Shown here: positions 8,145-16,886 of the stretch, piece by piece
How positions within the stretch are numbered: position 1 is the stretch's first letter
Layout of the letters: every line of letters starts with the position of its first letter
Source: Bog-473 sp963817735
GTDB lineage: Bacteria > Actinomycetota > Acidimicrobiia > Acidimicrobiales > RAAP-2
NCBI GenBank assembly: GCA_963817735.1
Contig: CAWFPP010000037.1
Span: 1-64,000 of the forward strand
Length of the DNA: 64,000 nt
Reading direction: 5' to 3'
Translations under genes and position numbers: made by a program
Notes under the pieces: model-generated
Database searches by the model: none
What the model was told of the DNA's origin: nothing
What the model saw: only the letters and a program-made list of their open reading frames with translations

Positions 8145-9401
8145 TCAGAGCTGCTCGACGTCGTTCCCGGTCAGCCGGTGCCGGGTGTCGAAGATGAACC
8201 GGGAGTGCTGGCGCACGAGATCCCAATCGAAGACGTCGTGGTCGGTGAGCACCACGACCACGTCTGCTGCACTCAGTTCCGCGGCGGTGAGATCGCACAT
8301 CCGGATACGTGCGTCCATCCGGCTCCGCTCAACGTGCGGATCGACGGCGCCCACCTCGGCGCCCAAGGCGATCAGTCGGTCGGCCACAAGAAGGGCGGGC
8401 GACTCCCGGAAGTCGCCGGTGTTGGGCTTGTAGGCCAGCCCGAGCAGGAGGACGCGGCCCCCGTTCATGATCTGCTTTCTCCGGTTGAACGCCATCATGA
8501 GGCGACGCACCACGTAGTCCGGCATGTGGTCGTTGATGTCATTCGCCAGCTCGACGAAGCGGAAGGCTTGGCCGGCTTGCCGCTTCACCTGCCATGACAG
8601 ATAGCTCGGATCGACCGGAAGGCAGTGCCCGCCGACGCCCGGTCCGGGGTTGAAGCGGGTGAATCCGAACGGCTTCGTCCCGGCGGCATTCAGGGATTCC
8701 CAGATGTCGATGCCGAGGTCCGACGCGAACATGGCCAGCTCGTTGACCAGAGCCACGTTCACATGGCGGTACGTGTTCTCGATGAGTTTCACGAGCTCGG
8801 CTTCCTGGGTCCGGCCGACCGCCACCGTGGTCTCGACCAGCCCGTCGTAGAAGGTCCGCACCGATGCCAGCGACCCTGCGTCAATGCCCGAGACCACCTT
8901 CGGTGTGTTGACCAGCTTCCAGGTCGGGTTGCCCGGATCGATTCGCTCGGGGCTGTAGCCCACGTGAAAGGCATCTCCAGCCGCTAACCCGGAGCCCGCT
9001 TCGAGGATCGGGACCAGCAGCTCGACGGTCGTTCCTGGGTAGGTGGTGGATTCGAGGACCACGGTCGCCCCGGGGTGCAGATGGCGGGCCAGCATGGCAC
9101 CGGCATCCTCAATGAACGACAGGTCCGGGACGCCCTCCTTCAAGGGAGTCGGCACCGTGATGAGAGCCACGTCGAATCCGTCGCATGCCTTCTCATCCCC
9201 CGTCGCCGTGTAGCGACCGCTGGCCAGCGCAGCCTCGAGCTCCGCGGAGGGCACGTCGTCGACGTAGGAGTCGCCGGCCGCCAGCCTCGCCGTGCGCGCC
9301 TCATCGGTGTCGAAGCCCACCACTCGGTGGCCTACCTCCACCGCCCGCATGGCGAGCGGCAGTCCGACATAGCCCTGACCGACGACCACCACGAACGGCA
9401 C
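8145..9401 (-). CDS. Nucleotide-sugar 6-dehydrogenase (UDP-glucose/UDP-HexNAc family)
   Basis: About 418-residue NAD-dependent dehydrogenase converting a UDP-sugar to the uronic acid. The N-terminal Rossmann motif is VGQGYVGLPLAMRAVEVGH; the catalytic Cys lies in GPGVGGHCLPVDPSYLSW; the C-terminal domain has LLLGLAYKPNTGDFRESPAL. GVGGHCLPVDP and the overall pattern resemble the WecC/WbpA branch acting on UDP-HexNAc more than the UDP-glucose dehydrogenase branch, though this is a soft call. The frame stays open to 9428, but the GTG at 9401, six bases after AAGGAG, is the better start. It is co-directional with asnB, 16 bp apart. Confidence 0.88.
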   Translation of the reverse strand: MPFVVVVGQGYVGLPLAMRAVEVGHRVVGFDTDEARTARLAAGDSYVDDVPSAELEAALASGRYTATGDEKACDGFDVALITVPTPLKEGVPDLSFIEDAGAMLARHLHPGATVVLESTTYPGTTVELLVPILEAGSGLAAGDAFHVGYSPERIDPGNPTWKLVNTPKVVSGIDAGSLASVRTFYDGLVETTVAVGRTQEAELVKLIENTYRHVNVALVNELAMFASDLGIDIWESLNAAGTKPFGFTRFNPGPGVGGHCLPVDPSYLSWQVKRQAGQAFRFVELANDINDHMPDYVVRRLMMAFNRRKQIMNGGRVLLLGLAYKPNTGDFRESPALLVADRLIALGAEVGAVDPHVERSRMDARIRMCDLTAAELSAADVVVVLTDHDVFDWDLVRQHSRFIFDTRHRLTGNDVEQL

Positions 9402-9502
9402 GGGCGACTCCTTCCATGTGGTGACCAACCTCGGGCAGGTGGTAGCCAGTGAGGGGTCAGACTATCCCCGGTCAGGCGGCCGGCCTGGTGAAGCCACCTG
9501 GC

Positions 9503-10346
9503 ATGATGGCGGACGTGGGGAGATCGTCGGCGGCGAAGCGAGTCGGGCGCGGCGCCCTCAAGCGGGCGGCGGCGGCGCACGACTTGGTGCGCCGGCCCCA
9601 ACCCGGACTCGTCGTCCTCTGCTACCACCGGGTCGGACGCCGCACCACATCACGGGTCGACCTGCCCGCCGGGCTCTTCGAAGAGCAAATGGCCCGGTTG
9701 GTGGCGGGCACGAGGCGTGGTCGACCTCGACGGCGCGCTGACCGCACTGGCCGGGCCGCCACCATCGGAGCCCGGCGCAGTGGTCATCACCTTCGACGAC
9801 GGCACGGCCGACTTCGTCGAGGAGGCGCTTCCCATTCTGGTCCGGCACCGGGTGCCCGCCACCCTGTACGTGGCGACCGACTTCGTCGAACGCGGCCGGC
9901 CGTTCCCCGGGAGCGGCACTGCGCTCAGCTGGTCCGCCCTGGCGGACGCCGTCTCGACGGGACTCGTCACGGTGGGCTCCCACACCGACACCCACGCCCT
10001 GCTCGATCGCCTGCCCGATGCCGCGGTAGACGGGGAGCTCGACCGCTCCATCTCCCTGATCGGCGAGCGGCTGGGTGTCGAGGCCCGACACTTCGCCTAC
10101 CCCAAGGCGCTGGCCGGGACGCCGGCGGCCGACCGAGCCGTGCGCGCGCGCTTCGCCTCCGCCGCTCTCGCCGGCACCCGGGCCAACCGCTACGGAGGGA
10201 CCGACCCGTATCGCCTGGCCCGCTCGCCGGTGCAGCTGGACGACGGGCTGGACTTCTTCGCCCGCAAGGTCGTCGGGGGGATGCGCATGGAGGACGACCT
10301 GCGGCGCCTGGTCAACCGTCGCCGTCTGGCGGGCGCCACCACTTGA
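9503..10346 (+). CDS. Polysaccharide deacetylase (NodB-like), one frameshift
   Basis: Carbohydrate esterase family 4 protein. The first part reads RPQPGLVVLCYHRVG and DLPAGLFEEQMARL; a frame change near 9710 leads to VVITFDDGTADFVEEALPIL, which holds the NodB metal-binding Asp-Asp motif, and VTVGSHTDTHALLDRLP, which supplies the His-x3-His motif. Later ARHFAYPKALAGTP matches motif 3. Together these would de-N-acetylate a surface polysaccharide or peptidoglycan. No clear signal peptide is seen, so its compartment is uncertain. ATG codons at 9503 and 9506 are both possible starts. The gene is divergent from the UDP-sugar dehydrogenase and convergent with the sugar transferase. Confidence 0.83.
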
Positions 10347-10362
10347 GGGAGTTCGGCCCGCT

Positions 10363-10938
10363 CTAGCCTTTCTGCCCTTTGAACTCGGGCATGGTGGCGT
10401 GCCCGCCGTGGGAGACCCCGCGCCCGCGCAGGACGACCAGCGGTGTCTGCAGCAGAATGCGTACGTCGAGGGCCCAGGTGCGATGTTCGACGTACCAGGT
10501 GTCGTGTGCGAATTTCTCGTCCCAGGTGAGGGCGTTGCGACCCCGCACCTGGACCAGACCCGTCACGCCCGGCTTGACCTCCAGGCGCCTCGCTTCCGTC
10601 GGTGAATACTCCGCCGTGTACGCCACTGGCAGGGGACGGGGGCCGACGAGGTTCATCTCGCCCCGGACCACGTTCCACAGTTCCGGCAGCTCATCGAGGC
10701 TGGAACGACGGAGCAGGCGACCGACCCGGGTGATGCGGGCGGCATCGGGCTCCCCTGGCGAGCCAGGCGGGCGCATGGTGCGGAACTTCAGAAGACCGAA
10801 CGGCCGCCCGTCCAGCCCGGCGCGCTCGTGGACGAAGAGGATGGGCCGGCCATCGGCCAGCCGCACCAGGACGGCGACCACGGCCAGCACCGGTGCGAGC
10901 AGGATGGCCAGGCCGGCGGCGACAGTCCGGTTCACCAT
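10363..10938 (-). CDS. Initiating sugar-phosphate transferase (PglC/bacterial sugar transferase family)
   Basis: Short (191-residue) monotopic phosphoglycosyl transferase that moves a sugar-1-phosphate from a UDP-sugar to undecaprenyl phosphate. It has one N-terminal hydrophobic re-entrant segment (VAAGLAILLAPVLAVVAVLV) and the family signatures PFGLLKFRTM, SLDELPELWNVVRGEMNLVG and GPRPLP, including the Asp-Glu catalytic dyad (DELPEL), then KPGVTGLVQVRGRN. The small size matches PglC rather than the five-helix WcaJ/WbaP type. The start overlaps the end of the aminotransferase gene by 7 bp, so these are co-translated. It would begin synthesis of a lipid-linked surface glycan. Confidence 0.9.
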   Translation of the reverse strand: MVNRTVAAGLAILLAPVLAVVAVLVRLADGRPILFVHERAGLDGRPFGLLKFRTMRPPGSPGEPDAARITRVGRLLRRSSLDELPELWNVVRGEMNLVGPRPLPVAYTAEYSPTEARRLEVKPGVTGLVQVRGRNALTWDEKFAHDTWYVEHRTWALDVRILLQTPLVVLRGRGVSHGGHATMPEFKGQKG

Positions 10939-12071
10939 GCCGGCGCGGGGGTGGCGGCGGTGCGGGTCAGGGCGGCCGCCAGGGCCGCCGCAACGTCAGC
11001 CATCTCGTCGGTGGTGAGCAGGGAGTGCACGGGCAGGGACAGAATTCGCCCCGCCAGGTCGTCGGTCACCGGCACATCGGCCGGTTGGCCCCCGAAGACG
11101 GGCTGTCGATGCGCCGGGGGGAAATACACGCGCGATTCGATCCCCTGCTGCGCCAGGTCGTCGATCACGGCATCCCGCCGGGCCGCGTCGGCGGTAGCCA
11201 GTGTCACCGTATAGAGCATGTGTACGTGGTCCCGGTCGCCTCGCACCACCGGCGCCTGCACGCCCTCCACCGGATCGAGGTGCCGATCGAGCTCGGCCGC
11301 CAACGTGCGCTTGCGGGCGAGGATGGCGTCGAGCTTGGCCGTCTGGGCCCGGCCCATGGCCGCCTGCATCTCGGACAATCGCCAGTTACAGCCCAGGACC
11401 GCGTGCTCGTAGGGCGACACTTGGCCGTGGTTGCGCTGCAGGCGTAGTCGGCGGGCCAGGTCGCCGTCGCCGGTGATGACCATCCCCCCCTCGCCGGTCG
11501 TGATGTTCTTCGTGGGGGTGAAGCTGAACATGCCCGCCACGCCCCACGTCCCCACGTGGCGGCCCCGGTAGCGGGCGCCGTGGGCCTCCGCTGCGTCCTC
11601 CAGGAGCACCACGCCGGCATCGGCGGCCAGGGCCGAGAGCTCGGCCATGTCGGCGGGTTGGCCCCCGTAGTGCACGGCCAGGATGCCCTTGACCCGCGGA
11701 CTCAGCTTGCGGGCCACGTCGGCCGGGTCCAGGTTGAACGTGTCGGGGTCGACGTCGGCGAAGACCGGTGTGGCGCCGGCGTAGACGATGGACGTGGCCG
11801 ACGACACGAAGGTCAGCGACGGCACAATGACCTCGTCGCCCGGTCCGATGCCGAGGGCGGCGTAGAGCGCCACCAGGGCGACGGTCCCGTTGGCGAAGGC
11901 GACCCCGTGCTCCGCCTGGTGAAAGTCGGCGAACTCCCGCTCGAAGCCCGCCGTCTCGGGCCCGTTGGTCAGGATCGGGGTGCGCAGCACACGGGACACC
12001 GCCTCGATCTCCTCCTCGCCGACGTCGGGGCGGGCGAGGCCGATCCGCCACTCCTTGTACCCGGCGCTCAC
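10932..12071 (-). CDS. DegT/DnrJ/EryC1/StrS (PglE-like) PLP-dependent sugar aminotransferase
   Basis: About 379 residues, intact. The start GTG at 12071 overlaps the stop of the acetyltransferase gene (GTGA). The N-terminal segment is AGYKEWRIGLARPDVGEEEI; the substrate and PLP pocket includes GDEVIVPSLTFVSSATSIVY and VLLEDAAEAHGARYRG; the PLP-binding lysine lies in MFSFTPTKNITTGEGGMVI; the C-terminal part has RNHGQVSPYEHAVLGCNWRL. It transfers an amino group to a 4-keto nucleotide sugar. With the flanking acetyltransferase and PglC-type transferase it resembles the last steps of UDP-di-N-acetylbacillosamine synthesis; the 4,6-dehydratase (PglF type) is not in this window. Confidence 0.9.
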   Translation of the reverse strand: MSAGYKEWRIGLARPDVGEEEIEAVSRVLRTPILTNGPETAGFEREFADFHQAEHGVAFANGTVALVALYAALGIGPGDEVIVPSLTFVSSATSIVYAGATPVFADVDPDTFNLDPADVARKLSPRVKGILAVHYGGQPADMAELSALAADAGVVLLEDAAEAHGARYRGRHVGTWGVAGMFSFTPTKNITTGEGGMVITGDGDLARRLRLQRNHGQVSPYEHAVLGCNWRLSEMQAAMGRAQTAKLDAILARKRTLAAELDRHLDPVEGVQAPVVRGDRDHVHMLYTVTLATADAARRDAVIDDLAQQGIESRVYFPPAHRQPVFGGQPADVPVTDDLAGRILSLPVHSLLTTDEMADVAAALAAALTRTAATPAPAW

Positions 12072-12734
12072 TCCTGCCACCCCGCCGGGCGTCTGTCCAC
12101 GACCCGAGCCGGGCAGCCGACGACCGTGGTGTCCGCCTCCACGTCGCCGATCACCACAGTCCCGGCGCCGACGATGGACCAGGCACCGATGGTGTTCCCC
12201 TGCGTCACCGAGGCACCGATGCCGACGTCGGCCCCCTCGCCCAAGTCGGACATTGCCCGCCAGATGGGCACCGGGCGCGACGGTGGCGAAGTCGGCCAGG
12301 CGCGCGTTGTGGCTCACGGTGGCCCCGACGTTGACGATGCCGAAACGACCGACCACCACGTCGGCGGTCATGGTGGCATGGGCCCCCACCACCGTTCCCT
12401 CGCCCAGCTCGACCCCCAGTCCCACGTAGGCGGCAGGGTGGACGAGCGCCGGCGCCTCGACGGCCCCGACCGATTGCGCCGCGGCCCAGGCCCGGCGCCG
12501 CGCCGCCGGCGCGCCCACCCCCATGGCCAGGGCGGCCCGGTGGCCGGACAACCAGCGAAGATCACCGAGCACGGGCAACCCGAGCACCTCGAGGCCGTGC
12601 AGCGCGGTGTCGTCGTCGATGAATCCGATCAGCCTCCAGCGGGTGCCGTCCGATGCCGCAGCCCGAACGATGTCGGCCACCTCTTGCCCCATGCCACCGG
12701 CGCCGAGGATGACGAGGTCACGGGCCAAGGACAT
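12068..12734 (-). CDS. PglD-like sugar O/N-acetyltransferase, one frameshift
   Basis: NeuD/PglD-family acyltransferase. The N-terminal Rossmann-like domain opens MSLARDLVILGAGGMGQEVA; the C-terminal left-handed beta-helix has hexapeptide repeats such as GVELGEGTVVGAHATMTADV. A frame change near 12265 leads from HLAGNVRLG to GEGADVGIGASVTQGNTIGA and VEADTTVVGCPARVV. I use the ATG at 12734 because it places the glycine-rich loop at the family position; the frame is open to 12779. Together with the next two genes it forms an overlapping D-E-C trio. N-acetylation of a 4-amino sugar is the expected reaction by family and context. Confidence 0.83.
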
Positions 12735-12814
12735 GATCGACGATATCTCTCGGCTCGTGCATTGCTTCAGGGCCAGCATGGAGCCGATCGGCTACCGCCT
12801 ATCGCCTCGCTGTC

Positions 12815-13181
12815 TCATAAGCCGGCTCGGACCGCCGACGGCGGCGTCACCAGAACGAGCATGCCGCCCACCCCGATGGCGATGGCGCCAATCGTGAACA
12901 TCAGCGCGAGCTCGGCGCCGGTGAAGGCGGTGGAAGTGGGGCCGGTGCGGGGCGAAGCGGTGGGGGGAGTGGCGGAGGGGGAGGGGACGGATGAGCGGGT
13001 GACGACCGTGGGGGTCGTCGACACGGCCGTGGTGGGCGTGACCGTGGTTGGTTGGGTGCAGGGCCCGTAAGGGCACGTCACGGCGGCCGCCGGCCCCGAG
13101 ACGAGCAGGACGACGCCCAGCAACGCCGTCGCGCCCAACATCAAAAACGCCGCCCACAGAGCCAACGGCCCTGTGCCTCAT
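12815..13181 (-). CDS. Small secreted Thr/Pro-rich protein with C-terminal membrane anchor
   Basis: About 120 residues: an N-terminal signal-like hydrophobic segment (LALWAAFLMLGATALLGVVL), a short Cys-containing stretch, a Thr/Ser/Pro-rich spacer (about residues 38-75), then STAFTGAELALMFTIGAIAI, a hydrophobic anchor and a short tail. FTGAE before the anchor resembles actinobacterial cell-wall sorting tails (LPxTG-like) but lacks the Leu-Pro, so sortase anchoring is doubtful. The frame starts with TTG at 13165; an ATG at 13181 preceded by GGGGGG is the more natural start but needs a 1-bp frame change. Function unknown. Confidence 0.6.
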
Positions 13182-13215
13182 CAGGTGCCCCCCTGATTGC
13201 TGTTCCGGCCAAAGG

Positions 13216-15567
13216 CTAACCCGAAAATCGGCCAGGTGTCCCAGGTGGATCGGCTGCCGCCAGCGAGCTGAGCACGAATTGGGCCTCACAGGTCCCCACG
13301 CAACAGGAACGTAGTGCTGCTCGGTGACGTCGTCCCCGGGGGACCATGCGGCAGCACCCGTGACCGTCCACCCAGGAGTCGGCTCGACGCTCACGGTGTC
13401 CTGGTCGGCCAGCACCATGGGCTGGTTGTACAGGCTGAGCCTGTAGCCCGGGCCCGGAGTGATGGCCCCGGCCAGGTCGAAGGTCAGCGTGACGCTGCTC
13501 TCGGGAGGGATGTCCACGTACTCGCTGTAGGCGTGGACGCCCAGCTCAGCCCCGTCGCTCACTCCTTGACTCTGACCGTTGACCGTGGCGGCGCGCAGCC
13601 CGAGCGGGCTGTAGAGGGTGAGCCACGTCTCGTTGGTCCCGGGCGGCAGTCCGCTGCCGGCATAGCTGCCGATCACCTCGCTCGGGAGGCCCTGGGCAGG
13701 GGCCCCATTGTGCAGGGTGATCGTGACCCGGGACGCCACCGCCCCGTTCGCCGGGTCGTAGGTCACCGCGTCGAAGATGGAACGTTGCAGGTAGACGTCG
13801 ATCTTGTTGTTGGCTGCGTTCTGGGTGGTCACGGCCAGCAGATCGTGGCCACTGGTGGGCGGGAAGGCGCCGGCCAGGCCGAGGCGGTAGAGCACGGGCT
13901 GCTCCGCCTTGTCGAAGCTCCAGAACTCAATGCGCCCCTGACGAACGCCGGAATCCAGTGCGTCAGACAGCGTACGGGGACCGGGCAGCGACCCGGTGGT
14001 CAGCTTGTGGAACTCGATCTTGAGGGCATCCTGGTCATAGTTATGCGCCACTTTCTGCTGGCTGGTCGAGAAGGCGGTGTACTGGCCCTCGAGCAGCTCG
14101 CTGGCGGTATTGGCTCCGGTCAACCTGCCCAGCCCGGGTACCTCAATGGGCCCGGTCATGCCGATCAGCGCCGCCAGCCCGTAGGGGTCGAGGGCAAGGA
14201 CGCCGTCGATGTGGTCGCCACCCGCCTGTGGGTAGAGCTGCTGAATGACGTCGGCCACCGTGGGCAGGTCGGGGGCGTAGCTCACGTCCTGGAAGCGGAA
14301 CTTTTGGGGGGCGAAGGCGCCGTAGCGGGCCAGGTAGTCGGCGGGCCCCGTCAGGTGGCCACCACCCTTGGGCAGCGCCGCGTTCAGGTCGCCGATGTCC
14401 CCCGACGTGGTCAACGTGAGACGACCCTGGTCGGCCGTGAGCTCGCCGTAGGCGGCGATCAACCCGCCCAGGCCGCGGCTCTCGGCGGGGTCCATGAAGG
14501 CGATGAAGTAGTGGCGGACGCCGTCGCCCCCGAGAAGGGAGGGCGCGACCTGCACCAGCTGCGCGGCCAACGAGGCGCTGGCCTGGGCCCCGAAGATCTT
14601 GGCGTCCAGCTGGTCCAGGCGGGACTGCAGCGGCTGGAGCAGCCATCCCGACTGCAAGGATCGGAGCTGCGCCGCGGCGCCCGTCAGTTGGTCGTCGACG
14701 ACGCCGAGCGGCCCGGCGAGGCCGCTGACCTGGCCGAGGTCCAACTGCCCGTCGGAGTAGCGGAGCTGTTGGTAGTCGATCCCCGACGCCTGGAGCGCCG
14801 CGGTGGCGGTCACGTCCCGCGCCACGGCCGAGGCCTGGCCGACGGCCTGGCGCTGCTGGGCCACCAGCGGCACCAGGCGGGCACCGGCGGTCCACCAGCT
14901 GTCCGTGCGGGACGCGGCGGATGCGAAGTCGGTGCTCGCCACCTGGAGCTGCGCCGCGCCCGCCGTGGTCGTGCCGTTGCCGATCGACCCCAGGGCGCCC
15001 TGCGCCTCGGCGATCCCCTGGCTGAGTTCGGAATGAGCCAGCAGAGCGCCTACGGCGGCCGGAATGGACAGGACGATTGCCAGCGCGATCAGGCGGAAGG
15101 TCCACCGGCGCACCTGGCGCCAGGCCGCTGCCGACAGGGTGCGCACGGCCCCCACCAGGCACGGTCCGGTCGCCACCACGGCCACCAGCGCGGTGGCCCC
15201 GTGGAAGCCCATCGGGGGCCAGCGCAACACGACCTGCACGGCGAGGGCGCCGGTGAGCGCGCCGAGGACCGCATTGGGCCGGCGCGGCATCACGCCGGCG
15301 AAGGCGAGCAACAGCGCGGCGAGCGCCGGGACCACCAGCCAGCCCCGGCTCATGACCACGGCGAGCACGCCCAGCCACAGGAGCGCCCCTCGGGAGGCGC
15401 GGGAGGCAGCCCAGGTCAAGGCGGCGGCGAACAGCGGCGGAGTAAATCGGATCGACCGCGGGTGTCCCCGTTGGGTGGCAGCCGGCCAGCGCGCCACCGA
15501 TGGCAGCCGCCACCACCAACAGAGAAACAGGCGCCGACGCCCCGACCCTGCCCCAGTCAGCCCCCAA
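13216..15567 (-). CDS. DUF4012 domain-containing membrane protein, frameshifted at both ends
   Basis: Large membrane-anchored protein with a DUF4012 region. The best N-terminus begins at the ATG at 15567 (ASAPVSLLVVAAAIGGALAG, then PTGTPAVDPIYSAA) and needs a frame change near 15430 to join ALLWLGVLAVVMSRGWLVVP and the following membrane segments. A further membrane helix (FRLIALAIVLSIPAAVGALL) is followed by an extracytoplasmic region with the family signatures HYFIAFMDPAESRGLGGLIA, LTTSGDIGDLNAALPKGG and YPQAGGDHIDGVLALDPYGL. The main frame runs on past its likely end into the antisense of the next gene (to 12792). A frame change near 13275 would give AQFVLSSLAAADPPG and a stop at 13216-13218, which I take as the end. 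DUF4012 proteins often lie in exopolysaccharide loci; their biochemical role is unknown. Confidence 0.72.
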
Positions 15568-15808
15568 GGCGCTCCAATATAGGGTCAGGCCGCCGGGTCG
15601 ACCCTTCGCCCCAGGGCGGGCCCGGACCGGTTGCGACGCGTCTCAGCCAGCAAGACCTGTGATCGGGCCAAGGCAGGCCGGGCCCGACGTTGTGCCACCC
15701 TTCGTCGAGATGGTCATCGGTCGCCGGATTTCTCGTCGGTCACGAAGAGCCGGCTGCGCGGCACCCCGGGTCGGCTCCGAGACACCGGTGCGACCCTTGT
15801 CGGATGAA

Positions 15809-16366
15809 CTAAGAACGCCTGGTGAGGAGGGCGGCGATCCGTTCGTAGCGGGGATCCTCGTCGCCGGCGATCCGCGCCACCCAGCGCAGGACGTCCGCCG
15901 CATTGATGTCCGCCCCGGCTGCCAGCATCGCCTCAATGTCCACCCAGTCCCGCGGGCGGCCGAAGATCACCTTGCACACCACGAGATGGTCCGCGGCCAG
16001 GATCGGAATGGTCCCGTCGCCGAAAGGCACCGATCGCACCGCGGCGGCGGCGGCCTGGTGGAACGCGTCGTAGGAGAAGAAGAGGTCGATCGGCGTCGTG
16101 TCCCACATCACCCGCACCTGGCCGTCGCGGCGGACGATCTCCTCGACGGCCGGTTCGTCCGCCGCCGCTCCCAATTGGGCGAGCGGCGCGGCGACATCGG
16201 TGAACCGCTCGGTGGGGACGAAGACGTTCAGATCGATGTCGATCGTCGCCCTGGGCTCGGCGTAGTAGGCGAGTGCGAGCGCACCCCCGAACGCGTGGGG
16301 CACGTCTGCCTTTGCCAGTGCGTCGTCAATAGCCAGCACCCGGCCGGCCAGGTTCAGGGCGCTCAC
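15809..16366 (-). CDS. Nucleotidyltransferase-fold protein (AbiEii/MenT-like), possible toxin
   Basis: 185-residue intact frame. The segment AFGGALALAYYAEPRATIDI followed by DLNVFVP has the Gly-Gly and Asp-x-Asp (DID) pattern of minimal nucleotidyltransferases of the AbiEii/DUF6036 kind, which often act as toxins paired with a DNA-binding antitoxin. The later part (GTIPILAADHLVVCKVIFGR, then DWVDIEAMLAAGAD) also matches that family. The start overlaps the end of the HTH gene by 4 bp (16363-16366), so the two are coupled. A toxin-antitoxin role is inferred from pairing; a housekeeping nucleotidyltransferase is possible. Confidence 0.7.
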   Translation of the reverse strand: MSALNLAGRVLAIDDALAKADVPHAFGGALALAYYAEPRATIDIDLNVFVPTERFTDVAAPLAQLGAAADEPAVEEIVRRDGQVRVMWDTTPIDLFFSYDAFHQAAAAAVRSVPFGDGTIPILAADHLVVCKVIFGRPRDWVDIEAMLAAGADINAADVLRWVARIAGDEDPRYERIAALLTRRS

Positions 16367-16692
16367 CCTGAGACGAGGCGGGGGGCATGCAGCACGGGGT
16401 CGCGCCCACGCACCGGGATGGCGTCGACCAGGGACAGGACGTCAAGCAGTCGGCGGGCGTGTTCCGCGACGTCGGCCGGCGGGGGGAGGTCGGGACCGGG
16501 GGCCACGGCGCCGATGCGCAGCCGTTCGTCGCCCGCCTCCACCAGCTTGCGCAGGGTCTCGACGCCCGGGTCGCGACGGCCGTGCTCATAGGCCGAGATC
16601 ACCGGTTGGGAGGTACCGGCCCGCCGCGCCAGCTGGGCCTGGGTCAGCCCATGCCGGCGCCGGACATCCCGGATCACCTTGGCTGCATCCAC
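16363..16692 (-). CDS. XRE-family helix-turn-helix regulator, possible antitoxin
   Basis: 109 residues. The N-terminal HTH reads VIRDVRRRHGLTQAQLARRA and GTSQPVISAYEHGRRDPGVE, a typical XRE/Cro domain. The C-terminal part (about residues 60-109) is Pro/Ala-rich without a recognised fold. It starts with GTG at 16692. TATACT lies exactly 6 bp upstream, so the mRNA may be leaderless. It is the first gene of a two-gene unit with the nucleotidyltransferase and probably represses its own promoter. Confidence 0.82.
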   Translation of the reverse strand: MDAAKVIRDVRRRHGLTQAQLARRAGTSQPVISAYEHGRRDPGVETLRKLVEAGDERLRIGAVAPGPDLPPPADVAEHARRLLDVLSLVDAIPVRGRDPVLHAPRLVSG

Positions 16693-16698
16693 CCTCCG

Positions 16699-16704
16699 AG
16701 TATA
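16699..16704 (-). promoter_or_regulatory. Candidate -10 box for a leaderless HTH-nucleotidyltransferase mRNA
   Basis: On the minus strand TATACT (16704 to 16699) is followed by CGGAGG and then the GTG start at 16692. That places the expected transcription start at or next to the start codon. No good -35 is seen at 16-18 bp. Leaderless genes of this layout are common in actinobacteria; the assignment is inference from spacing. Confidence 0.4.
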
Positions 16705-16886
16705 TCGGATTGTCTATGTCTCTTCGACGGGAGCAGGAAACGCGGTGGTCGCTTGGCTGTTCACCGTGGAGATCGGACGAATCGAGGCCCTCTAGGCGTC
16801 CGAGGTGGGGATCCTGCATCCTCCGGCGAGCGCCCAAAAGGGGACCGAAGGGGACGCCAGGGTTTCCTTGGCTAGCATGCCGCGGC

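Noticed and set aside
11556..13070. 504-codon plus-strand open frame
   Set aside because: Antisense to the aminotransferase and acetyltransferase genes, whose motifs and overlaps are clear.
13314..15662. 782-codon plus-strand open frame
   Set aside because: It is antisense to the DUF4012 gene, has no family motif and is rich in Arg/Gly/Gln typical of shadow frames in high-GC DNA.
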